Origin: Desertivibrio insolitus
GTDB taxonomy: Bacteria > Actinomycetota > Actinomycetes > Actinomycetales > Microbacteriaceae
Length of the DNA: 64,000 nt
Direction: 5' to 3'
Assembly (NCBI RefSeq): GCF_017355965.1
Contig: NZ_JAFIQW010000006.1
Span: 1 to 64,000 of the forward strand
Shown: positions 32,864 through 41,272 of the stretch, piece after piece
Layout of the letters: every line of letters begins with the position of its first letter
How positions within the stretch are numbered: position 1 is the first letter of the stretch
Notes under the pieces: model-generated
Databases searched by the model: none
Told to the model about the DNA's origin: nothing
The model's input: the letters and a program-made list of their open reading frames with translations, nothing else
Translations under genes and position numbers: made by a program

Positions 32864-33634
32864 CTACCGGGTGGCGGTGGAGCGACGACCGAGCACGAAG
32901 GCCCCGCCGAGTGCGGCCGCGCCGAGGACGCCACCGAGGGCGAGCATGCCGTTCTCGACTCCGCCCGTGGTGCTGCCGACGGGCGCGACGCCGGTGTCGG
33001 CGTGGCCGGCGGGCTGCATCGCGAGGGTGCCGCACAGGGCGGGCGACGTCGCCGCGAGCGGCAGCTCGGGGACGAGGTCGCTCGGCGCGGTGGCGCCTGC
33101 GGGCTGCGTCGCCGGGTCGAGGCCGTGCACCACGACGACCGCGGTGCCGTTGGCCAGCGAGTCCTGCGTCTCCTGGTTCAGCTCGAAGGTCTCCTTGTAG
33201 GTGATGGTCGAGCCCGACGGGGCGACGGTGACGTCGACGCCGGCGTTCGGGCTCTTGTCGGCCCCGCCGACCGAGAGGGTCGTGCCGATGCCGCCGTACG
33301 AGCCGGCGCCCTCCGTGGTGCTGATGATGCCGTCGCCGTTCGCGTCGACCTCCGTGCCGGGGCAGACGCCCTGGGCGCCGACGTGGATGTGCTGCACGTG
33401 CGGGTAGGCCGCACCGTTGAACGTCTCGGCGAGTCCCGACGCGTTCAGGGTGACCGTGGCGGTCGAGCCCTCGACGTCGATCCAGACCTCACCGGACGCG
33501 CCGCTGTTGTTGATCTGGTTCAGCGTGGCGGCGTAGGAGCCCATCGCGTGGTCGGCCATGGCCGGCATCGCTCCGGCGAGGGCGAGCCCCAGCCCCAGCA
33601 CGGGCGCCGCCATCATCATTGCTTTTCTCTTCAT
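32864..33634 (-). CDS. CHRD-domain surface protein with sorting-like C-terminus
   Basis: A 256-residue exported protein. A signal peptide (1-27, ending AMPAMA-D) is followed by a CHRD-like beta-sandwich (about 28-205) with typical motifs YAATLNQINNSGASGEV, HVQHIHVGAQGVCPG and VVVVHGLDP. The C-terminus has a hydrophobic helix (about 229-248) and a basic tail RRSTATR, the layout of a cell-wall sorting signal. There is no LPxTG; the nearest match before the helix is HADTG (about 211-215). CHRD domains were first named in chordin; the bacterial role is not known. It is co-oriented with the sortase gene just downstream. Confidence 0.8.
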   Translation of the reverse strand: MKRKAMMMAAPVLGLGLALAGAMPAMADHAMGSYAATLNQINNSGASGEVWIDVEGSTATVTLNASGLAETFNGAAYPHVQHIHVGAQGVCPGTEVDANGDGIISTTEGAGSYGGIGTTLSVGGADKSPNAGVDVTVAPSGSTITYKETFELNQETQDSLANGTAVVVVHGLDPATQPAGATAPSDLVPELPLAATSPALCGTLAMQPAGHADTGVAPVGSTTGGVENGMLALGGVLGAAALGGAFVLGRRSTATR

Positions 33635-33711
33635 TGAGGTGATTCCGATCCGGTAGCGGGGCCACGTCGAGGCCCTCCTTACCGGGGCATTCGCGGCGGG
33701 GGCACCAGGGT

Positions 33712-33757
33712 GTTTGGTCGGGGCACGGATGTCCCGCCGCCGACGGTGCGACCAAAC
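33712..33757. promoter_or_regulatory. long inverted repeat between CHRD and lipoprotein genes
   Basis: GTTTGGTCG (33712-33720) and CGACCAAAC (33749-33757) form a perfect 9-bp inverted repeat with a 28-base spacer, in the 191-base divergent gap between two exported-protein genes. It lies 78 and 69 bases from the two start codons. It may be a paired operator or the stem of a cruciform; I cannot name a regulator. Confidence 0.5.
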
Positions 33758-33825
33758 CCCCGGCGCGCCCCCGCCGAATACCTCTTCAGACGCTCGTCGA
33801 CGAGCGATCGGACGAGGAGTTCCGG

Positions 33826-34434
33826 ATGCCCCGCACGACCTGGCTCGCGGCGCTCGCCGCGGCCTCCCTCCTCCTGACCGGGTGCGGCGCTCAGGCGCAG
33901 GCGGCCCCGGCGGCCGAGCCGTCGCACGTAATGCCGGACGGCAGCGTCATGCCGGGCGCCGAGCACGGCGACCACGGTGCGCACGAGAGCGAGTACGGCC
34001 CGTCGGAGGCCGCGCAGATGATCTGCGACGGCCAGGTCGTGACCGCCGTCGGCGAGATCCTCGGCGTCGACGCGGCGCCCGTGCCCTCCTCCACCTGGCA
34101 GGAGCCCACGTTCACCTGCTCCTACGACGTCGACGGAGCCCCGCTGGTGCTCTCGGTGCATGATGCGACCGAGGTCGCCGAGGGCGAGGCGCACTTCTCC
34201 GAGCTGCAGGGGAGCCTCGCGGGCGCCGAGACGATCCCCGGTCTCGCCGGTCTCGGGATGCCGGCCTTCTCGACCGGCGACGGAGTCGTCGGCTTCCTGC
34301 GCGACGGCAAGACCCTGCTCGTCGACGCGACGGCCCTGCCCGACGGCCTCGGCGCGAGCGGGACGAAGACACGGGACGACGTGGCCTACGGCACGGCCGC
34401 CGCGGTGCTGGTCTGCTGGGTCGAGCACGACTGA
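33826..34434 (+). CDS. lipoprotein with His/Met-rich segment
   Basis: A 202-residue lipoprotein. The lipobox is LLLTGC (Cys near 24). A His/Met/Asp/Glu-rich stretch follows (about 36-60: HVMPDGSVMPG, EHGDHGAHE), a composition often seen in copper- or other metal-binding exported proteins. The rest (about 65-200) is a globular domain with two or three Cys (MICDGQ, FTCSYD, VLVCWVEH). I do not recognise the family. ATG 33826 has GACGAGGAG upstream. It is divergent from the CHRD/sortase genes and ends before a strong bidirectional hairpin. Confidence 0.7.
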   Translation: MPRTTWLAALAAASLLLTGCGAQAQAAPAAEPSHVMPDGSVMPGAEHGDHGAHESEYGPSEAAQMICDGQVVTAVGEILGVDAAPVPSSTWQEPTFTCSYDVDGAPLVLSVHDATEVAEGEAHFSELQGSLAGAETIPGLAGLGMPAFSTGDGVVGFLRDGKTLLVDATALPDGLGASGTKTRDDVAYGTAAAVLVCWVEHD

Positions 34435-34451
34435 CGCCCTGCGGACATGAC

Positions 34452-34485
34452 GAAGGGGGCGGATGCCGCGGCGTCCGCCCCCTTC
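34452..34485. terminator. bidirectional hairpin terminator
   Basis: A perfect 12-bp stem, GAAGGGGGCGGA (34452-34463) with TCCGCCCCCTTC (34474-34485), and a 10-base loop. It lies between the converging lipoprotein and SDR genes, 17 and 20 bases from their stops, and should end transcription both ways. Confidence 0.85.
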
Positions 34486-34504
34486 TCCGTGCCTGATCAG
34501 CGAA

Positions 34505-35236
34505 TCACGGCCACGAGTCCTCCTCGGCGTGCGTGATCACGAGCTCGCGCACCTCGCTCTGCGGCGGCTGCGACAGCGCGAAGAGGATCGCGTTGGCGAC
34601 GTTCTCCGGGTCGTTGAGGCGCGAGTCGTCCTGCGGCTTGTAGCGCTCGTCGCGGTCGTCGAAGAACTTGGTCTTCATGCCGGTCGGGATGAGCAGCGTC
34701 ACGCCGAGCTTGCCCTTGGTCTCGGCGGCGAGCGAGCGGGTGAAGCCCACGACGCCGAACTTCGAGGCGCAGTACGCGGTCGCGTCGCCGACGGCCTTCA
34801 CACCGAGCGAGGAGGCGACGGTCACGACGCGGCCGTGGCTCTCGAGCAGGTACGGCATCGCCGCGCGCACGGTGGAGACGGTGCCGAAGAGGTTGACGCC
34901 GACGATGTACTCCCACTGCTCGGCGCTGACGTCGCCGAAGGCGGCGGGTCGGTCGATGCCGGCCGCGGTCACAACGGCGTCGAGCCCGCCGAGCTTCGCC
35001 GCGGCGGCCGAGACGGCCTCCTCGACGGCGTGCCGGTCGGACACGTCGACGCTGTAGCGGTGCTCGACGTCGACGCCCTCGGTGTTGAGGTCGAGCACGA
35101 CGGGGGTGCCGCCCGCGGCGGCGACGGCCTGCGCGACGGCGCGGCCGAGGCCGGAGGCGCCGCCGGTGATGAGCACGCGTCCGATCGGGCGCGGCGCGAG
35201 CGCGGCATCCGTCGGGGTCTCGAGCGTGGTGGTCAT
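34505..35236 (-). CDS. classical short-chain dehydrogenase/reductase
   Basis: A 243-residue classical SDR. It has the cofactor motif TGGASGLG at residues 25-32, DVSDRHAVEEAV (with acidic end of beta-2, LDLN, pointing to NAD), VTAAGIDRP in place of NNAG, and the catalytic Ser (VASSLGV) and YCASK (YxxxK). The substrate is unknown. It is not ADP-heptose epimerase (HldD), which is a longer, extended SDR. It is the last gene of the heptose operon, 44 bases after the HldE stop, with its own ribosome site (GAAAGGA) before ATG 35236. It may make or reduce a keto-sugar. Confidence 0.87.
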   Translation of the reverse strand: MTTTLETPTDAALAPRPIGRVLITGGASGLGRAVAQAVAAAGGTPVVLDLNTEGVDVEHRYSVDVSDRHAVEEAVSAAAAKLGGLDAVVTAAGIDRPAAFGDVSAEQWEYIVGVNLFGTVSTVRAAMPYLLESHGRVVTVASSLGVKAVGDATAYCASKFGVVGFTRSLAAETKGKLGVTLLIPTGMKTKFFDDRDERYKPQDDSRLNDPENVANAILFALSQPPQSEVRELVITHAEEDSWP

Positions 35237-35280
35237 GGGATTCCTTTCAGGAGGGGATGAAGCGAGGGGATGGAGCCGGG

Positions 35281-36642
35281 TCAGCCGACCTTCGCGAGCG
35301 CGCTCGCGAGGCTCGTGGTCGAGCGACCGGGGTGATAGGGGACCGTGAGCGTGCGCCCGCCCCACTCGGCGAGCACCTTCGTCTCGGGCAGTTCGTCGGC
35401 GGAATAGTCGCCGCCCTTGACCCAGATGTCCGGCTCGAGGCGGCGGATGATCTCGACGGGGGTGTCCTCGTCGAAGACCGCGACCGCGTCGACGCACTCG
35501 AGCGCGTTCAGCAGGTCGACGCGGTCGTCCTGCCCGATGATCGGACGCTCGGGGCCCTTGAGCCGGCGCACCGAGTCGTCCGAGTTGAGGCACACGATGA
35601 GGCAGTCGCCGAGCTTGCGCGCCGCGGAGAGCGTGCGCGCGTGCCCCGCGTGCAGCAGGTCGAAGCAGCCGCCGGTCGCGACGACGGTGCCACCCGCGGC
35701 GCGAACCCGGGCGACGACGGCGAGCGCGTCGGCCGCCTGCCCGCCGAAGGGGGCGGATGCCGCGGCGGGGCTGCCGAGCGACGCGACCCCGCCCGCGGCG
35801 AGGAACGCGGCCGCGGTCGTCGCGGCGGTCTCGGCGGCGTCGCCGAGGGGCGCGCCGGAGCGCAGCGCGACCGCGAGGGCGGAGGCGAAGCGGTCGCCGG
35901 CGCCGCAGGGGTCGACGACGTGCGCGCTGGGGGCGGGCACGACGACGGGCGCGCGCCCACCCTCGGCCACGAGCGCGCCGCGGTCGCCGAGGGTGACGAC
36001 GACGCTCTGCGTGCCCCAGCGGGTGAGCAGTTCGGCGGCGGCGTCGGCCGCGGCGGTCGTGCCGGACCTGCCGACCTCGGAGAGACGCAGCGCCTCGCTG
36101 AGGTTGGGCGTGACGGTGGTGGCGGATGCCACGGGCCGCGCGCCCTTCGGGTGCGGGTCCCACACGAGCGGCACGCCGTCGCGGCGCTCGTCGAGCGCGC
36201 GGCGGAGGCTCTCGTCGGCGGCGAGCCCGCGACCGTAGTCGGCGACGACGATCGCGTCGGCCGCGGCGATGGCGTCGAGCATCTCGGCGGTGACCGACGG
36301 CGGCGGGGGCGGCTCGCACCCCTCGTCGACGCGGGCGATCGCGTGATCGCCGGTGCGCAGCCTGGTCTTGGTCGGAGTGGGGGCGTGCGAGTCGCCCGCC
36401 ACGATGCGCACGCCCTCGAGCGCACCGCGGATCTCCTCGGCGCGGGCGTCGGACGACAGGGCGGTGACGAGCGTGACGTCCTCGCCGTCGCCCGCGAGCA
36501 GCGTCGCGACGAGGCCGGCGCCTCCCGCGCGCACGCTGCGCTCGGCGACGTCGACGACGGGCACCGGGGCATCCGGGCTCAGCCGCTCCACCTGGCCCGC
36601 GACGTCGACGTCGAGCAGGGTGTCTCCGACTACGACGATCAC
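35281..36642 (-). CDS. hldE: bifunctional heptose-7-phosphate kinase/heptose-1-phosphate adenylyltransferase (second copy)
   Basis: A 453-residue HldE-like protein. The kinase domain (about 1-295) has [28 protein letters not shown] and DPCGAGDRF; the adenylyltransferase domain (about 320-450) has TGGCFDLLHAGHARTL (HxGH), LNSDDSVRRLKGPERP and DIWVKGGDYSADELPETKV, ending in PGRSTTSL. The glycine motif reads RAGGAGLVATLL rather than GGAANVA, a drift from the textbook kinase site that could alter specificity. GTG 36642 overlaps the GmhA stop (GTGA). With GmhA and GmhB in the same chain, this copy is likely the main ADP-heptose enzyme. Confidence 0.9.
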   Translation of the reverse strand: MIVVVGDTLLDVDVAGQVERLSPDAPVPVVDVAERSVRAGGAGLVATLLAGDGEDVTLVTALSSDARAEEIRGALEGVRIVAGDSHAPTPTKTRLRTGDHAIARVDEGCEPPPPPSVTAEMLDAIAAADAIVVADYGRGLAADESLRRALDERRDGVPLVWDPHPKGARPVASATTVTPNLSEALRLSEVGRSGTTAAADAAAELLTRWGTQSVVVTLGDRGALVAEGGRAPVVVPAPSAHVVDPCGAGDRFASALAVALRSGAPLGDAAETAATTAAAFLAAGGVASLGSPAAASAPFGGQAADALAVVARVRAAGGTVVATGGCFDLLHAGHARTLSAARKLGDCLIVCLNSDDSVRRLKGPERPIIGQDDRVDLLNALECVDAVAVFDEDTPVEIIRRLEPDIWVKGGDYSADELPETKVLAEWGGRTLTVPYHPGRSTTSLASALAKVG

Positions 36643-37265
36643 TTGGCGACCTCCGCGAGCGGGCGGGCGGCCGGGCGGGCGGCGGCCGCGTCGATCTCGG
36701 CGACGCGCAGGTCGAACGCGCGGCAGATCAGGTGCACGGCGACGAGCTGCGCCTCCTGCACGTTCGACGAGCGGCCGGGCAGCGCGATGTGATCGTCGAC
36801 GACGCTCACGAGCGGGTTCGGCGCCTCGCCGGTGATGGCCCAGCTGACCGCGCCGCACTCGCGCGCCGCCTCGGCGGCGAGCAGCAGGTTCTTCGAGTTG
36901 CCGCTCGTCGAGAGCAGGAACACGATGTCGCCGGGCCGGGCGTGCCCGCGCACCTGGCGCGCGAACACCTGGTCGTAGCCGTAGTCGTTGCTGATCGCGG
37001 TGACGCTCGAGGACTCGGCGTGCAGCGACAGGGCGCTGAACGCGCGGCGCTCGCCCTCGAAGCGGCCGACGAGCTCGGCGGTGAGGTGCTGCGCCTCGGC
37101 CGCGGAGCCGCCGTTGCCCGCCGCGAGCAGACGCGCGCCGCCGTCGAGCTTGTCGGCGAGGTGCGTGCCCCAGGCGGTCAGGTGCTCCGCCTCGCCGCGC
37201 AGCGCGACGAGGGTCGGGGCGAGCGTGTCGATGTGATGCTCCAGGGCCTCACGGATGTCGGTCAT
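36639..37265 (-). CDS. gmhA: phosphoheptose isomerase (SIS domain)
   Basis: A 208-residue SIS-fold protein, the size of GmhA, which turns sedoheptulose 7-phosphate into D-glycero-D-manno-heptose 7-phosphate, the first step to ADP-heptose. Visible motifs are [20 protein letters not shown] (phosphate and metal site, with Glu and His), [28 protein letters not shown] and the late [16 protein letters not shown] 37265 overlaps the upstream glycosyltransferase stop (ATGA), and its own stop overlaps HldE (GTGA). Assignment is strengthened by GmhB and HldE in the same chain. Confidence 0.9.
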   Translation of the reverse strand: MTDIREALEHHIDTLAPTLVALRGEAEHLTAWGTHLADKLDGGARLLAAGNGGSAAEAQHLTAELVGRFEGERRAFSALSLHAESSSVTAISNDYGYDQVFARQVRGHARPGDIVFLLSTSGNSKNLLLAAEAARECGAVSWAITGEAPNPLVSVVDDHIALPGRSSNVQEAQLVAVHLICRAFDLRVAEIDAAAARPAARPLAEVAK

Positions 37266-38554
37266 CGGGCTGCTCCTTGGGCGGTCTGGAGACGGGTGAC
37301 GGTGGCGAGGGTGCCGTCGGCGGGGCCGGATGCCTCGTCGGCGGTGAGGCCGCTCTGCTCGAGCGTCTCGAGGTAGAAGCGCTCGGTGTCGGCGGCGATG
37401 CGGTCCCACGAGTAGCGGGCGCGGGCGCGCTGGCGGCCGGCGCGGCCGAAGGCGCGGGCTCGCTCGGGATCCTCGAACAGCTGCTCGAGCGCCTCGGCGA
37501 TCGCGCCGGGGTCGCGCGGCGGCACGTGCAGGCCGGTCTTGCCGTGCACGACCGTGTCGATGAGACCGCCGACGGATGCCGCGACGACCGGCACCCCGCA
37601 GGCCATCGCCTCGAGCGGCACGATGCCGAACGGCTCGTACCAGGGGGCGCAGACGACGGCGTCGACGCTGCGCAGCACGGTGGGCAGCTCGGCCTGCGGC
37701 ACCTGCCCGCGGAACACGACGCGATCGGCGATGCCGAGCTCGCGGGCGAGCGCGGCGATGCGGTCGGCCTCGGGGTCGTGCCCCGAGTCATCCGGCTGCC
37801 CGCCGACGATCAGGAGCTCGACGTCGTCGCGGCCGGCGTCGACGAGCTGGGCGATCGCGCGCACGACGAGCTCGACGCCCTTGCGGGGAACCATGCGCCC
37901 TATCGACGCGACCCGGTAGCGGGCGCTCCTCGCCTCGCGTGGGCCGGTCGGGGTGAACAGGTCGAGGTCGACGCCGCACGGCGCGACGGAGATCTTCTGC
38001 CGGGGGACGCCGAGAGCCCGCAGCTCGAACGCCTCGTCGGAGCACGTCGCGACGACCCGGTCGACGGTGCGGCCGACCCAGGGCTCGAGCTCCGAGCGTT
38101 CCTCCGGGCTCGTGTCCTGCGAGCCCTGGTGGCGGCGCTTGACGTTGCCGAGCGCGTGGAAGGTGTGCACGACGGGCACGGCCGGGTCGAACCGGCGCGC
38201 GGCGTCGAGGGCGGCGATGCCGGACATCCAGAAGTGGCTGTGCACGACGTCGGGGCGGCCGCGCTTCCAGTCGGCGGCGATCCCGTCGGCGAGCTCGCCC
38301 ATGTAGGGGAGCAGGTCGTCCTTCGGGATGCGCTCGGCGGGGCCGGCGTCGACGTGCACGACGCGCACGCGTTCGCCCATGGCGACCCAGCGGGGCAGGG
38401 ACGCGTCGTCCCGGCGGGTGTAGACGGTGACGTCGTGTCCCCGTCGGGCGAGCGCGGCGGCGAGCGCCGCCACGTGCACGTTCTGACCGCCCGCATCGAC
38501 CCCGCCGAGCGTCGCGAGCGGACTCGCGTGCTCGGAGACCATGGAGATCCTCAT
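37262..38554 (-). CDS. family 4 (GT-B) glycosyltransferase
   Basis: A 430-residue GT4-type glycosyltransferase. It has the N-terminal [43 protein letters not shown], a basic [14 protein letters not shown] in the donor domain, and the EX7E motif in [20 protein letters not shown]. The N-terminal glycine stretch resembles sucrose-phosphate synthase and MshA-like enzymes, but the donor is not known. It overlaps the upstream and downstream genes by ATGA junctions, so it belongs to the heptose glycan operon. Confidence 0.88.
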   Translation of the reverse strand: MRISMVSEHASPLATLGGVDAGGQNVHVAALAAALARRGHDVTVYTRRDDASLPRWVAMGERVRVVHVDAGPAERIPKDDLLPYMGELADGIAADWKRGRPDVVHSHFWMSGIAALDAARRFDPAVPVVHTFHALGNVKRRHQGSQDTSPEERSELEPWVGRTVDRVVATCSDEAFELRALGVPRQKISVAPCGVDLDLFTPTGPREARSARYRVASIGRMVPRKGVELVVRAIAQLVDAGRDDVELLIVGGQPDDSGHDPEADRIAALARELGIADRVVFRGQVPQAELPTVLRSVDAVVCAPWYEPFGIVPLEAMACGVPVVAASVGGLIDTVVHGKTGLHVPPRDPGAIAEALEQLFEDPERARAFGRAGRQRARARYSWDRIAADTERFYLETLEQSGLTADEASGPADGTLATVTRLQTAQGAAR

Positions 38555-39558
38555 CGTGCTTCCCTTCCGTTCGAGCCCACGAGGGGCACGGCCGTGCCGG
38601 CGAGGTCGCCGAGCAGGTGATCCCAGTCGCGGAGGAACCGGGCGAGGGAGTACCGCGAGAGCGCGGCCTCCCGTGCAATCGACCCCCGGGCTCGCGCCTC
38701 GTCGGGGTCGTCGACGAGCCGCCGCGCCATTGCGACGAGCTCACCGACATCCGTGGAGATCGCCCCCGCCTCCGGCGGCACCGCGCGCCACGCCTCGGTC
38801 GCGCCGAGGGCGACGACGGGCATGCCGAGGTGCATCGCCTCGAGCAGCGAGAGCCCGAGCGAGGTCCAGCGGTGCGGGTGGAGGTAGAGGCGCCGGCGGG
38901 CGAGCTCGGGGTGCAGCCGGGCGGTCTTGACGTCGCCGACACCGGTCACCGCGGCATCCGGAACCTCGAGCGCCTCGGCGAGGTGGTCGGTCGCCATGCC
39001 GAAGACGTCGACCGGCGCCACCTCCGCGAAGCGGGGGAGCAGGTCGGTGCCGGTGACCCGCCAGCGGCGCACGGGCTCGTTGATCGCGACCGCGAGCCGC
39101 GGCAGCTCGCCCGTGTACAGCGGCCCCAAGTCGACGATGCCGTGCTCGATGACCGTCGTCGGGGCGCGGCCGGTGTCCCAGAACAGGGCGTTGAAGTGGG
39201 TGACGTGCACGATCGGGATGTCGCCGCGGTCGGCGAGCGGGTGCACGCTCGTCGGCACGGACCCGTCCTTCGGCGTGTTGTGCTCGAGGAAGACCGCCGG
39301 CACCTCGCGGCCGAGTCGCCGCCCGAGCAGCCGCTCCGCCTCGTCGAGCTCCTCGACGCGCTGCAGCACGACGACGTCGACGCCCGCGTCCTTCAGCTCG
39401 GACGGGTGCACCTCGATCGCGGACTCCGGCCAGTCGCGGCCGCCGCGGCCGAGCCCCCACGCGTCGCGTTCCGGCAGGGTCGGCAGCAGGTACTCGTGCT
39501 CGCCGCGCACGAACGCGTCGGTCCAGCCGCCATGCACGTGCCAGAGCAGGATCCTCAC
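38551..39558 (-). CDS. GT-B glycosyltransferase of uncertain family
   Basis: A 335-residue protein that reads as a GT-B glycosyltransferase: [17 protein letters not shown] at the start, [14 protein letters not shown] and [11 protein letters not shown] in the acceptor half, and [24 protein letters not shown] in the donor half, which looks like a modified EX7E region in which the first Glu is replaced by Ser. Catalysis may be retaining or changed. GTG 39558 overlaps the GT9 stop (GTGA), and its stop overlaps the GT4 start (ATGA). Donor and acceptor are unknown. Confidence 0.82.
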   Translation of the reverse strand: MRILLWHVHGGWTDAFVRGEHEYLLPTLPERDAWGLGRGGRDWPESAIEVHPSELKDAGVDVVVLQRVEELDEAERLLGRRLGREVPAVFLEHNTPKDGSVPTSVHPLADRGDIPIVHVTHFNALFWDTGRAPTTVIEHGIVDLGPLYTGELPRLAVAINEPVRRWRVTGTDLLPRFAEVAPVDVFGMATDHLAEALEVPDAAVTGVGDVKTARLHPELARRRLYLHPHRWTSLGLSLLEAMHLGMPVVALGATEAWRAVPPEAGAISTDVGELVAMARRLVDDPDEARARGSIAREAALSRYSLARFLRDWDHLLGDLAGTAVPLVGSNGREAR

Positions 39559-40613
39559 GACAGGGCCTCCTCGAGGTCTCGGGGCGCGGCGCCGGCGCCG
39601 GGCAGGAAGGTCAGGGCGGCGTCGACGACCTGCGCCGGGTCGACGGATGCCAGGCACGGGTGCCCCGCGATCGGGCACTCCCGCGCGCGGGTGCCGCGGC
39701 AGGCGGCCTGCTGGTCGCCGAGCAGCACGACGGGCACGCCGTACGGCGCCCATCGCGACGCCGGGACGACGGGGGAGAAGAGGCTCACGACGGGCGTGCC
39801 GACCGCGGCGGCGAGGTGCGCGGGGCCGGTGTTGCCCGTGATGACGACGGCGGCCCTGGCGAGCACGCCGGCCATGGTCGCGAGGTCGGTGCGTCCGCCG
39901 AGATCGAGCCCGTGGCGGCCGGCGACCTCGGCGGTCAGCGCGGCCTCGGCGGGTCCGCCCGTGACGACGGTGCGGATGCCGCGGGCGGCGAGCAGCTCGA
40001 CGGCGGCGGCGTGATGCGACGCGGGCCAGGCCCTGGCGGGCACCGCGGCGCCGGGGTGCACGGCGACGAACGGCTCCTCGGGCAGGTCGAGGTCGGCGGG
40101 TACGTCGGCCTGCACGACGGAGAGGGTGCCCTCGTCGCCCGCGGGCAGCTCGAAGCCCGCCGCGCGCGCGATGAGCAGCGCCCGCTCCGGCTCGGGGATG
40201 TCCTCGGAGAAGTCCTCGCCCGGCTTGAGCCGCACGTCGAGCAGGCTGCCGGCGTAGTCGACGCTCGCCCCGCTGATCCGCGGCACGCCGGCGAGGCGGA
40301 GGGCGAGGGCGAGGGGGAGCGGCGACTGGTGGAAGCTCGTCAGGATGACCGCTTCGTCGGGCGCGAAGTCGGTGACGATCCGGTGCAGCTCGGCGAGGTG
40401 CTCCGGCGTCGCGTCGGGTGCGGGCGCGACGATCCAGGGGGAGGCCCAGACGGCGACGCGGTCGACGCCGGGCAGCAGCCGTCCGGCTGCGGCCCCCTGC
40501 GGACCGCAGAGCAGCAGCACCTCGTCGGCGTGCGCGGCGACCGCGCGGACGGCGGGGCCGCTGACGAGCACGTCGCCCGCGCTGTCGAGCCGCGCGACGA
40601 GCACGCGGCTCAC
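39555..40613 (-). CDS. family 9 glycosyltransferase (heptosyltransferase-like)
   Basis: A 352-residue GT9 protein. It starts with VSRVLVARLDSAGDVLVSGPAVRA, has VILTSFHQSPLPLALALRLAG in the first domain, and AVHPGAAVPARAWP, VVTGGPAEAAL, ITGNTGPAHLAAAVGTP in the donor domain. Three Cys lie near the C-terminus (QAACRGT, ECPIAGHPCLA). Together with GmhA, HldE and GmhB in the same overlapping chain, an ADP-heptose donor is likely. GTG 40613 overlaps the GmhB stop as GTGA. Confidence 0.88.
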   Translation of the reverse strand: MSRVLVARLDSAGDVLVSGPAVRAVAAHADEVLLLCGPQGAAAGRLLPGVDRVAVWASPWIVAPAPDATPEHLAELHRIVTDFAPDEAVILTSFHQSPLPLALALRLAGVPRISGASVDYAGSLLDVRLKPGEDFSEDIPEPERALLIARAAGFELPAGDEGTLSVVQADVPADLDLPEEPFVAVHPGAAVPARAWPASHHAAAVELLAARGIRTVVTGGPAEAALTAEVAGRHGLDLGGRTDLATMAGVLARAAVVITGNTGPAHLAAAVGTPVVSLFSPVVPASRWAPYGVPVVLLGDQQAACRGTRARECPIAGHPCLASVDPAQVVDAALTFLPGAGAAPRDLEEALS

Positions 40614-41182
40614 GCGGGGACCCCCGAGCGGCGCGGCTCCGCGCGCCGGAGGCCGAGCGCGAGCGCCACGGCGGTGGCGAGGTCGGGCGCGACGGTCTCC
40701 GCGGCGTCGATCTCCTCCGCGCGCGTGACGGGGGTGGGCACGAGGATGCCGCGGGCGCCGGCGGCGGCCGCCGCGCCGACGTCGGCCCCGATGTCGCCGA
40801 TCACGACGACGTCGGCGGGGTCGACCCCGAGCGCGCGGGCGGCGTCGAGCACCATGCCGGGCCGGGGCTTGCGGCAGCGGCATCCGTCGTCCGGGCCGTG
40901 CTCGCAGATCTGCCAGGTCTCGAAGCGGCCGAAGAGTGCGTCGACGCGGGCGTTGACGGCGTCGACCTGGTCGCGGGTGAGGAGGCCGCGGGCGATGCCC
41001 GACTGGTTGGAGACGACCCCCGTGCGGATGCCCGCGGAGCGCACCGCCGCGACCGCGGCGATCGCGCCGGGCATCGGCACGACCTTCTCGGGGTCGCCGT
41101 TGTAGGGCACGTCGACCACGAGCGTCGCGTCGCGGTCGAACAGCACGGCTGCCGGCCGACCCTGGGGGTGCGTTGCGCTCAT
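40610..41182 (-). CDS. gmhB: heptose-1,7-bisphosphate 7-phosphatase (HAD-IIIA)
   Basis: A 190-residue HAD phosphatase of the GmhB/HisB-N type. The nucleophile motif is FDRDATL (DxDxT), motif II is VVSNQSGIARG, the zinc loop is CEHGPDDGCRCRKPRPGM (CxH and CxC), and motif III/IV is VVIGDIGADV. GmhB removes the C7 phosphate between the two HldE reactions. ATG 41182 begins the operon; the promoter must lie in the 90-base gap before the divergent GT9 gene. Its stop overlaps the GT9 start by GTGA. Confidence 0.9.
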   Translation of the reverse strand: MSATHPQGRPAAVLFDRDATLVVDVPYNGDPEKVVPMPGAIAAVAAVRSAGIRTGVVSNQSGIARGLLTRDQVDAVNARVDALFGRFETWQICEHGPDDGCRCRKPRPGMVLDAARALGVDPADVVVIGDIGADVGAAAAAGARGILVPTPVTRAEEIDAAETVAPDLATAVALALGLRRAEPRRSGVPA

Positions 41183-41272
41183 GTTCCCCGCAGTTCCCGC
41201 ACTCCGGGCCGCCCAAACCTGCTCAAAAGTGAGAACTCCTACTTCTCTGGCCTGGTCGGGGGCATATTTCGG

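Noticed and set aside
34505-35236. SDR as the ADP-heptose 6-epimerase HldD
   Set aside because: It is a short classical SDR (243 residues, TGGASGLG, YCASK), whereas HldD is an extended SDR of about 310 residues with TGGAGFIG.
39660-41105. Open frame antisense to the GT9 and GmhB genes
   Set aside because: No motif and no ribosome site; both minus-strand genes are well supported and overlap by GTGA.
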